Under the pieces are notes generated by a model. That model made no database searches and had not been told where the DNA came from. It saw only the letters and a list, made by a program, of their open reading frames with translations. A DNA stretch of 64,000 nt from Chloropicon primus (Eukaryota > Chlorophyta > Chloropicophyceae > Chloropicales > Chloropicaceae), in NCBI GenBank assembly GCA_023205875.1, contig CP060762.1:310001-374000 (forward strand). Direction: 5' to 3'. Position 1 is the stretch's first letter. Every line of letters starts with the position of its first letter. The position numbers and the translations under genes were made by a program. Positions 1-9,259 of the stretch are shown here, piece after piece.

Positions 1-783
1 CTGCTGGAGGAGCTGAGGAAGCCGTTCTCGACCGCGGAGGTGAAGGCGCTGATGAAGCAGCTCCTCTCCGGCTTGGCGTACATGCACGACAACTGGGTGT
101 TTCACAGGGACCTGAAGACTTCGAACATCCTGTACAATAACAAGGGTGAGGTGAAGATATGCGACTTTGGCCTCGCGAGGACGTACGGCTCGCCCCTCAA
201 GGCGTACACCCAGCTGGTGGTGACCCTGTGGTACAGGGCGCCCGAGCTCCTCCTGTCGGAGGGGGTCTACTCACCGGGGATCGACGTCTGGTCGATGGGG
301 TGCATCATGGCGGAGCTCCTGACGAGGAAGCCGCTGTTCAAGGGGAAGACGGAGATCGAGCTGATCGACAAGGTCTTCGCCCTGCTGGGGACTCCCACGG
401 ACGAGTCCTGGCCAGGGTTCTCGGAGATGAAGCTGGTGAAGAAGGTGAAGTTCAAGAACCACCCGTGCTCCCAGCTCAGACAGAAGTTCCCAAAGTTCGC
501 CTTCAGCGCCGGCCAAGTCACCCTGAGCGACAAGGGCTTCGACCTCCTGGAGAGGATGCTGTGCTACGACCCGGCCAAGCGCATCACGGCGAGGGAGGCG
601 GCGGACCACGAGTGGTTCAAGGAGGTTCCCCGGCCGCAGGACCTGTTCCTCATGCCGACCATCTCGTACAGCACGGCGCCGAGGAAGGCGAGGCACGACT
701 CCCCCGACCCCCTCGAGGAGCAGCGCCGGAGGGAGCAGCTCCAGGACCACAACCAGGAGGGCGGGGGCCTCTTCCAGTTCTGA
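1..783 (+). CDS. Cyclin-dependent kinase 11 / PITSLRE (plant CDKG), 3' part
   Basis: This is the C-terminal 260 residues of a CMGC protein kinase whose 5' end lies outside the window; the frame is open from base 1. Visible motifs are the catalytic loop HRDLKTSN, the DFGLAR magnesium loop, a T-loop of the YGSPLKAYT type and VVTLWYRAPELLL. The run YGSPLKAYT followed by VVTLWYRAPE is characteristic of CDK11/PITSLRE kinases. The short tail ends GGGLFQF, resembling the GPGFSLKF end of animal CDK11. The family acts in the nucleus with L-type cyclins on transcription and pre-mRNA splicing; CDK10 is the nearest alternative. The PITSLRE helix itself lies upstream and cannot be checked here. Confidence 0.9.
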   Translation: MLEELRKPFSTAEVKALMKQLLSGLAYMHDNWVFHRDLKTSNILYNNKGEVKICDFGLARTYGSPLKAYTQLVVTLWYRAPELLLSEGVYSPGIDVWSMGCIMAELLTRKPLFKGKTEIELIDKVFALLGTPTDESWPGFSEMKLVKKVKFKNHPCSQLRQKFPKFAFSAGQVTLSDKGFDLLERMLCYDPAKRITAREAADHEWFKEVPRPQDLFLMPTISYSTAPRKARHDSPDPLEEQRRREQLQDHNQEGGGLFQF

Positions 784-1314
784 CATGGCATCGTTACGGG
801 GTCTCGGTTGGGGGAGGAGGGGAGGAGGCAGTGGCGGGGCGGGGCAACGTGGGAAGGGGGTTCTCACGTCCAGTTCCAGCGTCTTCGTCATCCTCCCAAT
901 GGCGTTGTGGAGTGAAATCCGGATTTCATCCCCAGTCCTTTTAAGTTTATTCGTTTATCATGAATCAATACACAGCAGAGCAAGAGATCTGAAGCTCGGG
1001 TTGTTGCGTCAAGTCAGTCTCAACTTGTTGCTCGACGGATCAATCTCTCCTCGAAGACATCCCCTTCTCACTCTCACTCTCACACAGACTTTGGGGATCT
1101 TGGATCTCTCTCGGACTCGGCGGAAAAACCTAAAAAGCATTTTTGGCACAGAATTTGACGGAGAGGTTGGCTCGACCTTACCTTCGGGTGGACGGAAGCC
1201 TTCGCGAGAGGGACGCGCGCCAAGGAGCAACGCATTCGTTCCTCGCGTCACGCTCGCGCACGGACACACACACGCACACGCACGCACGCACTTTTTTTTC
1301 TTTCATTCCATTCA
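784..1314. other. Intergenic region, CDK11 to BASS
   Basis: I see no convincing gene here. It should hold the CDK11 3' UTR and the BASS transporter promoter and 5' UTR. A CA/CG-rich microsatellite lies at about 1262-1290 just upstream of the BASS start, followed by a run of eight T. Confidence 0.6.
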
Positions 1315-2694
1315 ATGTGTTCCTTGGTGTCCTCGAAAGGACACTTGGGTTCCGTGATGCCCACGACCAAAGGGTTTCTTCCAAGCGTCTCGCCGCGGTG
1401 TTCGGTCAGCGCTCTTGGGCAGAGGCACCTCAGGAGGGCAAGAGACAAGGCTGTCCTCGCTCTCGCGTCCAGGAGGTCGGAGAGACGCACCACCCCCATC
1501 AACAACAACTCGAGGCCTGTGCTGCTAGCGGAGAAGCAACAGGAGGGCGTGAGAGGCTCGACCCTACGGGCCGCCAACTCGTCACCAAAGGAGACCGAGT
1601 CACGGTAAGGCGTGTTCCCTCCTTCTGCTCGTGCTTGCTCGTCCCTCCGATGCTGGTGAGCAGCGAACAACAAAACGGACCCGCTGACCGGATCGCGGAT
1701 CGCTTCTCGCTCTTCTTCTTCTTCTTGTTGCTCGATCGAACGTTCCAGCTTGTTCCAAACGTACCTCAAGGTGTCCAACGTGTTCGCCAACCTCTTCCCC
1801 ATCTGGACGGTCGCGGCGGCGGCGGCTGGGTTGGCGAACCCGTCCCTGTTCTCTTGGCTCACGACGTCTTACTTCACTGCTGGGCTCGGGATACTTATGT
1901 TCAGCATGGGTATCACGCTTACGCTGCAGGACTTTAAGAGAGTCCTGTCCAAACCAGGGCCGGTGACCATCAACTTCTTGTGCTGCTACGTTCTGATGCC
2001 CTTGCTCGGTCTTGCTCTCGGGAAAGCCTTTGCGCTTTCGCCGCCCATCGTGGCGGGGCTCGTGCTCGTGGGCTCAATCAACGGGGGGCAGGCGAGCAAC
2101 CTCTGCACTTATATTGCGAGGGGGGACGTTGCCCTCTCCGTCGTGATGACGACCAGCACCACACTCGGGACCATCTTCATGACCCCACTGATCGCAAAGG
2201 TGCTCCTCGGCACCATCGTTCCGGTGGACGCCGTGGGCGTGGCGGTGAGCGCCATGCAGGTCGTCCTCCTGCCAATCATTCTCGGGGTCTGCCTGAACTC
2301 GACGGCCCCAAAGTTCTGCAGGCAGGTGGAGCCCCTCTGCCCGACCATTGGGGTTACCTCGACCGTCCTGCTCGTCGGAGCGAGCGTTGCTGGGTGCGCC
2401 CAAGCGATCAAGAACGCTGGGTGGGGGCTGCAAATCGTGGTGATGCTGCTCCACTTGATTGGGGGTGCCGCAGGGTACTGGCTGTGCAGAATCTGCAAGT
2501 TCGGAGAGACGACGAGCAGAACGACCGCCATCGAGACGGCAATGAAGTCGAGCGCCTTTGGGGTTCTCCTCGCGACCTTGCACTTTGGAGACTACCTCGT
2601 GAGGGTGCCGAGTGCCGTCAGCGTGGTTTGGATGGCGATCATGGGCTCCTCCATGGCAGTGGTCTGGCAGTTCATACCCGTCAAGGGCGAGTAA
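1315..2694 (+). CDS. Plastid BASS-family (bile acid:sodium symporter-like) transporter, two exons
   Basis: Two exons, 1315-1604 and 1749-2694, flank a 144-nt GT-AG intron (donor CG|GTAAGG, acceptor TTCCAG|C). The phase joins exactly and gives 411 residues. The first ~100 residues are Arg/Ser-rich with few acids and no hydrophobic signal, as in a chloroplast transit peptide; a second in-frame ATG at 1357 is an equally good start. The rest is multi-pass, with about nine hydrophobic segments and family-like stretches such as GILMFSMGITLTLQDFKRV and GSINGGQASNLCTYIARGD. Plant BASS proteins import organic acids such as pyruvate into plastids with sodium. The substrate cannot be read from this sequence. 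The membrane is probably the inner envelope. Confidence 0.85.
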
Positions 2695-2825
2695 GCTGCC
2701 TCTGCGTCGTTGAAGGGTTAGTCTCCTGAACCAAATACCGTTTTGTGTAATCTCATAATCTTTTACAATATCCTTTTCACGTTTTATTTGGCCCCCCCCC
2801 CTCCTTTGAGATTGTCTTGTCGTCG

Positions 2826-3869
2826 TCACGAGAAGAAGCTCTCTCGGTCGTTCAAAAGCACCTTCTGCCGCTTAGGATCTTTCTCCTCGTTGAGCTTTGC
2901 GATCTCACACATCGCTTGCTTGAACCTAGCAATGTCATCCAAGTCCACGAAAGTCACCAGCGGCAGCTTCAACTTTGATATGTCCCCGCCGTGATCTTCG
3001 AGCACGCCGCAACAGAACTCCACGATCCTCTTCGTGCAGTCCTCGATCTTCCCTACGTAGTCTGCCCTCAACTTTTTTCGGCAGTAGCTCTTCATCTCGG
3101 TCAAGTTCGTGAGGAGGAACACCATCGTTGGCCCGTCCTCCACCAAGCAAGGAGGCATGTGCGTCTTGAAGCGCTGGATGTAATCCTCGAACGAGTCCTT
3201 GAGAACCTCGATAGAAGGTATCAGAAATATCACCAAGTTATCAGGCCGTGTGTCGGGTAATGCAGAGTCCTCTTCCTCTTCCGCAATCCCGTCCCTGAAA
3301 TCAAAGTCTGAGTTGAGAATCCTCGTCTTTGCTGGAGCCCAGTCCGCGACTTCACCGTCGTCGAGAACCCCCATGATGTCCTTCACCGTGGTCTTGTACT
3401 CGCTCGTGAAGTAGGTCTCGAACACCTCGTAGTCGAAGTTGCTCGAGGCCTCCAGGAACGTCGCCAGGGCCAAGACCGACTCTTTATGCTCCAGCATCTT
3501 CTGGTTGCTCTCCGATCGAAATATTGCATCCATGTTTTTGCCTTTGAGCTCCACCGAAAGGTTCTCGACGGTGTCCAAGTGATGCTTCATATCCTCGTGC
3601 TCGCTCACCTTCAGCTTGGAGCACTTTTCGAGAAGTTCCTTGATCTTGTGCCGCCTGACGAAGAAGACAACCTTTTGACGCTCTTCGGCATCCAAGGGAT
3701 CCTCGCTGATGCTGATGATGCTCTTGTTGAGAAACCTGACGTGTTGGAAATACCGCTTCAGACACTTTGGCTCCAGCCCAAACACAACTCCCCTGTTGAC
3801 CTGGTCATGATCAATGTTGGAGAAGGAGATGTCCACGTTCTTTCTGCTCCTCCCAAAGCAGCAAAACAT
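2826..3869 (-). CDS. Divergent G-alpha-like protein without a usable P-loop (347 aa)
   Basis: The start is taken at the ATG giving MFCCFGRSRKN, because a cysteine pair at the extreme N-terminus fits palmitoylation, as in G-alpha subunits and in the paralogue at 13148. The frame is open further upstream but without a better start. The order of elements follows G-alpha: a strand plus loop VVFGLEPKCLKRYF where the P-loop should be, a helix VVFFVRRHKIKELL, a strand LVIFLIPSIEVL, then VFLLTNLTEM where NKxD should be, and a C-terminal VTFVDLDDIARF resembling the TCAxD region. The GxxxxGK(S/T) and DxxG motifs are lost, so it is probably a pseudo-GTPase. Family assignment rests on the pattern and on similarity to its sister gene 9 kb away. 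Confidence 0.6.
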   Translation of the reverse strand: MFCCFGRSRKNVDISFSNIDHDQVNRGVVFGLEPKCLKRYFQHVRFLNKSIISISEDPLDAEERQKVVFFVRRHKIKELLEKCSKLKVSEHEDMKHHLDTVENLSVELKGKNMDAIFRSESNQKMLEHKESVLALATFLEASSNFDYEVFETYFTSEYKTTVKDIMGVLDDGEVADWAPAKTRILNSDFDFRDGIAEEEEDSALPDTRPDNLVIFLIPSIEVLKDSFEDYIQRFKTHMPPCLVEDGPTMVFLLTNLTEMKSYCRKKLRADYVGKIEDCTKRIVEFCCGVLEDHGGDISKLKLPLVTFVDLDDIARFKQAMCEIAKLNEEKDPKRQKVLLNDRESFFS

Positions 3870-5328
3870 CTTGCAGCAAAACTTTTGTCTTCTCCTTGCA
3901 AAACTTTGTGCCAACACCAAGTTTCGTTTCTGTCTAGCAAGCAAAGCCAGCAAAGCCCTGGGAAGGCGCCTCTCCACTGGGTGGTCTCTCCACTGGGTCT
4001 GTCTCTGGAAGGGAAGGACTTACACAAAGGACACAGACGTCCGGCGGTTGGGTCTGGAGCTTAGGACTGGTTCCCTTGGCATGTCATGAGATCCAGGACG
4101 TCACGGCAATGTGTCACGGCAATGGCAATGCGCGGGCGGATCAATCCGTCGCGAGGCTTTGTCGGCCACTGGACTTGATGAGGCTTCCGCTTCCTTCGAG
4201 GAGAACACGAGAAGAGAGAGCGAGGGACGAAAAGGAAAGGAGAGGATCTTCGTTCTCGTTCGTTCCTTCGTCCTTTTTGCTTAATCAGAACCGACGAGAC
4301 GAGGAGAACTTGAGAAGAACTTTACAACATTGCTCGAGGAGAGGAACACGAACTCAAGCTCTTCCGTGGAGAAGTAATGCCATGGAGAAGAGAAAGAACT
4401 TGAGTTTGGGAGAAGTACTGTCACGAACGCAAAACGAACCTCTGCTCCTCGGATCGGAGGCCCAAACTTCCCAAACTTCCCAAACTTCCCAAACGAAGTT
4501 TCTTAGGGCTTTCTCTCCCTGGAGAAGAAATTTTTGATCAAATACCACAGTAGATCGATCCAAGGGCGGCCACGAGGAAGGTCGGCGATCAGGGCGCCTG
4601 TTGAGGACGAGGGGCGCGGTCAAGGCGGAGGGGAGGAAGACTGCTGGGTGGCGTGTCTCACGAGCTTTCCATAGACACCTCGCTTGACTCGTGGGGCGGT
4701 CTGCTCGGCCTGCGAGAGGCGGTTGACTTGGTTGTTGGGAGAAAAGAAGAGGGAGAGGCAGAGGACCACAGAGTGTTGACGAGGTGGAGGGGTCGAGCGA
4801 GAGGTGGAGGGAGAGCCTTTGCGTGGTGGACGAGGACGCCAGACCAAGCGTCGTGGTGGTGTCGATACGAGTGGGAGACGCCTTGGCAGGACGAACCAGA
4901 GTGAGTGTGTGAGAAAGACTCTTTCGCCTTTGGTTGCCAGCAAAGGGACAAGAATAACAACACAAAAGGATTTGGTTCTGTGTTCAGGGGAGAGGCCTGC
5001 TAGTGCAGCCGTTGCGAGCTCTTGGCATTGCTTGTTGGAGAATTTGATGGAACGCAGCACGCTTGCGCTTGGGGGAGACGGCGGGTACATATGAATCCGT
5101 GCCAAGGACTTCTTACAGGGAAGGAGAGGAGAGTTTGATAGACTAGACCGGGCCACAAGCAAACTTTGGATGCAGAGGGTTTGATCTTTGCGGACTTGGA
5201 CCTCGGCACTTGGTTGAGATTAGCTGGTCGGGAGACAAAGGCGGAAGCTTTGTCCCAAACACAACCAATATATATATATAGAGAGAGGAGAGGGACATAT
5301 TCTTTTGCCCGGGGGTTAGATCGATAGT
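3870..5328. other. Divergent intergenic region, G-alpha-like to flippase
   Basis: About 1.46 kb between divergently transcribed genes. I found no supportable gene. It holds a short tandem repeat of a 10-mer (TTCCCAAACT-type) at about 4467-4496 and an AT dinucleotide run at about 5267-5280, some 50 nt before the flippase ATG. The small open frames here lack any recognisable domain. Confidence 0.6.
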
Positions 5329-8300
5329 ATGGGGGCAGAGAGAAGGAGGGCTGGGTCGTCCCAGCTTAAGCCAGGCCAAATGAGTGCCTTGCTGTCGCAG
5401 ACCTCGGGAGCTGCTGGGAACGTTTCAAGTGAGGAGGTGCGCACCGTATTCACCAACAGCAGCGACCACTTGTGGAGGAAGCAGATGCGGAACAACCGCA
5501 CGCGCACGGCAAAGTACACGATCATCACGTTCTTTCCTAGGTCGCTGTACGAGCAATTCAGGCGCGTTGCGAACGTTTACTTCACGCTGGTTGCGGGTTT
5601 GTCCCTGACGGATGTGAGTCCGGTACGGCCGTGGACCACCTTCACCCCGCTCGCCATCGTCCTGGGCGTCTCGTTGGTGAAGGAAGCGATCGAGGATTAT
5701 AAGAGGCACCAGGCCGATAAGAAGGAGAACGGCAGGCAAGTCGACGTGTGGTGCAAGGATAAGGTCGGGTGGAAGACGGTGAGGTGGGACCAAGTGAAGG
5801 TCGGGGATGTGGTGCGGGTCACCAGAGACCAAGGGTTTCCGGCGGACATTGTCCTCCTCTCTTCGGGGACGTCGGACGGGGTGTGCTACGTAGAGACAAT
5901 GAATTTAGATGGGGAAACGAACTTGAAGCTGAAGAAAGCAATTGGTGCGACGAATGGCATGGACACGTCGAACTTTGACGGCTTCAACACGGCGGTGCAG
6001 TGCGATCTGCCGAATCCGAGCTTGTACACGTTCACCGGGAACATACACTTGCTTGGGCAGCCACCGCAAAGGAGGGGAAGCGAAGATCAGTCCGCAAGAA
6101 GCAGGGCGGGGAGTGCTTCTTCGGTGGGATCCAGGGGCAGGAGTGGGAGCGGAGCCTCGGTGGAGGGGAGCGAGCAACTTCCCAGGACGAGGTCAAAGGT
6201 GAATTACGAGATTAAGACCTATCCAGTGAGCCCCGAGTCCATCTTGCTCCGTGGGTCCAACCTGAGGAACACCGAAGTGGTCTACGGTGTGGTCGTTTAC
6301 ACCGGCCACGAGTCCAAGGTCATGATGAATGCGACCGAGCCGCCCTCGAAGCGCTCCAGCTTGGAGAAAAGCATTGATTCCGTGATCATGTTTCAGTTCA
6401 CGCTTCTCTTCTTCATGTGCGTCTCGGGAAGCGTCCTCTCCGGGTTTTGGCACGAGTACTACGGCTACCAGCACTGGTACCTCGCGTTAGATGACAAGCC
6501 CAAGGAGTTCACTCCAGAGGACAAGATCAAGGTCATGGGTCTGAGTTTCATCACTTCCTTCATACTTTACGGTTATCTCATCCCGATCTCGCTCTACGTC
6601 TGCGTGGAGATGGTGAAGATCGTGCAAGCCATGATTTACATCAGGTGCGACCGGGAGATGTACCACGAGGAGACGGACACGGCCGCTCTAGCGAGGACGT
6701 CTAACCTGAACGAGGAGCTGGGGATGATTGACACCGTGCTGACGGACAAGACAGGAACTTTGACTTGCAATGTCATGGAGTTCTTCAAATGCAGCATCAA
6801 CGGCAAGACTTACGGAACTGGCGTGAACGAGATCGAGAAGGCCAACTCGCTGAGGAAAGGGCTCACGATTGACCAGATCATGGAAGGGAGCAACCAGAGA
6901 ACTTCGGAGCCCGTGAAAGGATTCAGTTTCTACGACGAGGAGGTCTCCGACTTTGCGTGGACGGGGCACAAGGACGTGAAAGAGATCCAGATGTTCCTGC
7001 AGCTGCTCGCGGTGTGCCACACAGTGGTGCCCGAAGGCGAGGCGGACGACATTAACTACCAGGCCGAGTCTCCGGACGAAGAGGCGCTGGTGTTGGCCGC
7101 AAAAGAGATGGGGTACAAGTGCGTCAAGAGGAACCTGAACTCGCTGTTTGTGCAGGAGAGGGACCTCGGCGGCGAGATCAAGGAAAAGGAATACAAGATT
7201 TTGCACGTCCTTGAGTTCACCTCCGCCAGGAAGAGGCAGTCCGTCATTTTTAAGACACCGGAGGGAGAAATCATCCTTGGCTGCAAAGGAGCAGACAACG
7301 TCATTTACGACAGGCTTGCGGAGCGAACAGGAGAGGTCCAGGAAAACACACAGGATCACTTGAATGCCTACGCGCAGGCTGGGCTCAGAACGCTGTGCAT
7401 AAGTTACAGGAAGCTGTCCGACGAGGTGTACAGCGAGTTTCACAAGAAGTGGACGGAAGCAAAGACGGCTCTGTCGGACAGAGACGTCAAGGTGGAAGCG
7501 GTGAACGACAAGATCGAGCGGGAGCTGATCCTTGTGGGCGCGACGGCGATCGAAGACAGGTTGCAGGACAAGGTGCCTCAGTGCCTCGAATTGCTTGCGA
7601 ACGCGGGGCTTCGCATATGGATGTTGACAGGGGATAAGCTGGAAACGGCTGTCAACATCGGGTACGCTTGCAGCTTGCTGACGGACAGCATGTCCGTGCA
7701 CACCGTGCAGCTGAACTTGGGGGATACCAGGCTGTCTGTTGACTCCACCCACGAAGAGAGGTCCAAGGTTTTCACGCTCCAGGTGACGGAGCAGTTCGCG
7801 AAGATCAGTAAGAGGGTCATGAAGGGCACTGACCTGCATGCGCTGGTGATCGAGGGAAATGCGCTCGCCTATGCAATTACTCCAGAGAACGCGGACTCTC
7901 TTATAGATATCTGCGGCTCTTGCGCGTCGGTGATATGCTGCCGCGTTAGTCCAAGGCAGAAAGCACAAGTCACAGAGCTTGTGAAGCTCAGCGGGGCGAC
8001 AACTTTGGCGATTGGTGACGGGGCAAACGATGTTGGGATGATACAAGCAGCCCACATTGGCGTCGGAATCAGTGGCAAAGAAGGCATGCAGGCAGTCATG
8101 AGCAGCGACTTTGCGATTGCGCAGTTCAAATTCCTGGAGAGGCTGGTTCTCTTGCATGGCAGGATATCCTACAAGAGGCTCGGAAGAATGGTTGGGTACT
8201 TCTTCTACAAGAACATTGTGCTGGGTCTGTGCTTGTACTTTTACAACTCGCAAGCGTTCTTTAGTGGGCAAACCCTGTTCGACGACTTTTATCTGAGTTG

Positions 8301-9174
8301 CTACAACATCCTGTTCACGAGTCTGCCTGTTCTCGCAGTAGGAGTGTTTGATGAGGATGTCAAGTACAAAACTGTTCGAAAATATCCAAGGGTGTATGAG
8401 CAAGGTGCCTTGCGAAACGAGTATTTTTCTTTCTTCCCGGTGAGAACGATGTGGGTTCTCAATGCAGTCTATGCAGCAATAGTGAACTTCCTCTTTGTGC
8501 TGTGCTCCTACGGAATGGACGCGGATAAAGAAAACGGGAAAGTCTCTGGCCTGTTCAGCATGGGAACATGCCTGTACACCACCATAGTCATCACGGTCAA
8601 CATTCAAATCGCACTTGTCCTGGATCACTGGACGATATTCCACCATTTCGCGATTTGGGGATCAATTCTGTGCTGGTTCTTGTTCCTCATCGCGTACGGG
8701 TCCTTCGATCCTGACATCAGCCAAAACGTCTATCAGTTGTTCCTCACAATTGTCGTGCCAACGACGAGGTACTGGCTGATCATAGTCATAGTACCCCTGG
8801 TTGCAGTGCTTCCAGACTTCTTCGTCAGGCAGCTCAAGCACTTTAAGTTCCCCTCAGACCACAGGGTCCTGCAAGAGGTTGAAGTCTATCACCTGCGCGG
8901 CGACATGGATCGGCAGCAAAATGTAGATCTCCGGAATAGCAGGCTGTCGTCCTTGACTCTGCCTTCCAAGGGGGCGTCGAAGATCAGAATCAAGAGCCTG
9001 ATGAGCCGAAGAGTTTCGGAAGTTCCACAGGCGACTGCCGCTGCACCGAGCTCAAGCGTGGCATCTTCAAGCTCCCAAGAGAGTCTTGTTGTTGTGCAGA
9101 ATCCCGCAGCACTCCCTGGGGCAAGCGAAATAATCGAAAAGGTAGTGACTCCCGTTGGTGGCGGATCGCACTGA
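5329..9174 (+). CDS. P4-type ATPase, aminophospholipid flippase (1281 aa)
   Basis: This single-exon P4-ATPase moves phospholipids from the outer to the inner leaflet of plasma, Golgi or endosomal membranes. The actuator motif DGET is at residues 194-197, the phosphorylation motif DKTGTLT begins at Asp473, the nucleotide-binding signature CKGAD follows, and the hinge motif GDGAND is at 896-901. An early FFPRSLYEQFRRVANVYF precedes the first two membrane spans and six more spans follow the P domain, giving the usual ten. A Ser/Gly/Arg-rich insert at about 245-290 lies between actuator motifs and is unusual. The C-terminal tail is Ser-rich. All catalytic residues are present. Plant ALA proteins are the closest known group, and most need a CDC50/ALIS partner, which is not in this window. 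Confidence 0.95.
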   Translation: MGAERRRAGSSQLKPGQMSALLSQTSGAAGNVSSEEVRTVFTNSSDHLWRKQMRNNRTRTAKYTIITFFPRSLYEQFRRVANVYFTLVAGLSLTDVSPVRPWTTFTPLAIVLGVSLVKEAIEDYKRHQADKKENGRQVDVWCKDKVGWKTVRWDQVKVGDVVRVTRDQGFPADIVLLSSGTSDGVCYVETMNLDGETNLKLKKAIGATNGMDTSNFDGFNTAVQCDLPNPSLYTFTGNIHLLGQPPQRRGSEDQSARSRAGSASSVGSRGRSGSGASVEGSEQLPRTRSKVNYEIKTYPVSPESILLRGSNLRNTEVVYGVVVYTGHESKVMMNATEPPSKRSSLEKSIDSVIMFQFTLLFFMCVSGSVLSGFWHEYYGYQHWYLALDDKPKEFTPEDKIKVMGLSFITSFILYGYLIPISLYVCVEMVKIVQAMIYIRCDREMYHEETDTAALARTSNLNEELGMIDTVLTDKTGTLTCNVMEFFKCSINGKTYGTGVNEIEKANSLRKGLTIDQIMEGSNQRTSEPVKGFSFYDEEVSDFAWTGHKDVKEIQMFLQLLAVCHTVVPEGEADDINYQAESPDEEALVLAAKEMGYKCVKRNLNSLFVQERDLGGEIKEKEYKILHVLEFTSARKRQSVIFKTPEGEIILGCKGADNVIYDRLAERTGEVQENTQDHLNAYAQAGLRTLCISYRKLSDEVYSEFHKKWTEAKTALSDRDVKVEAVNDKIERELILVGATAIEDRLQDKVPQCLELLANAGLRIWMLTGDKLETAVNIGYACSLLTDSMSVHTVQLNLGDTRLSVDSTHEERSKVFTLQVTEQFAKISKRVMKGTDLHALVIEGNALAYAITPENADSLIDICGSCASVICCRVSPRQKAQVTELVKLSGATTLAIGDGANDVGMIQAAHIGVGISGKEGMQAVMSSDFAIAQFKFLERLVLLHGRISYKRLGRMVGYFFYKNIVLGLCLYFYNSQAFFSGQTLFDDFYLSCYNILFTSLPVLAVGVFDEDVKYKTVRKYPRVYEQGALRNEYFSFFPVRTMWVLNAVYAAIVNFLFVLCSYGMDADKENGKVSGLFSMGTCLYTTIVITVNIQIALVLDHWTIFHHFAIWGSILCWFLFLIAYGSFDPDISQNVYQLFLTIVVPTTRYWLIIVIVPLVAVLPDFFVRQLKHFKFPSDHRVLQEVEVYHLRGDMDRQQNVDLRNSRLSSLTLPSKGASKIRIKSLMSRRVSEVPQATAAAPSSSVASSSSQESLVVVQNPAALPGASEIIEKVVTPVGGGSH

Positions 9175-9259
9175 AAGATTGTGAGGCAAAGCGTTAACCC
9201 GTTGTGCCTCACGGATTGATGATGGTAAAATTACAACTCAAAAATGAGGCCAGACAACC

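Noticed and set aside
4467-4496. Short tandem repeat considered as a CRISPR-like or mobile element end
   Set aside because: No spacers, no regular unit beyond three or four copies, and a eukaryotic context.
5269-5300. TATA-like AT run before the flippase gene as a core promoter
   Set aside because: It is an AT dinucleotide run next to GA-rich sequence; its position about 50 bases before the ATG is suggestive but cannot be distinguished from a microsatellite without a mapped transcript start.
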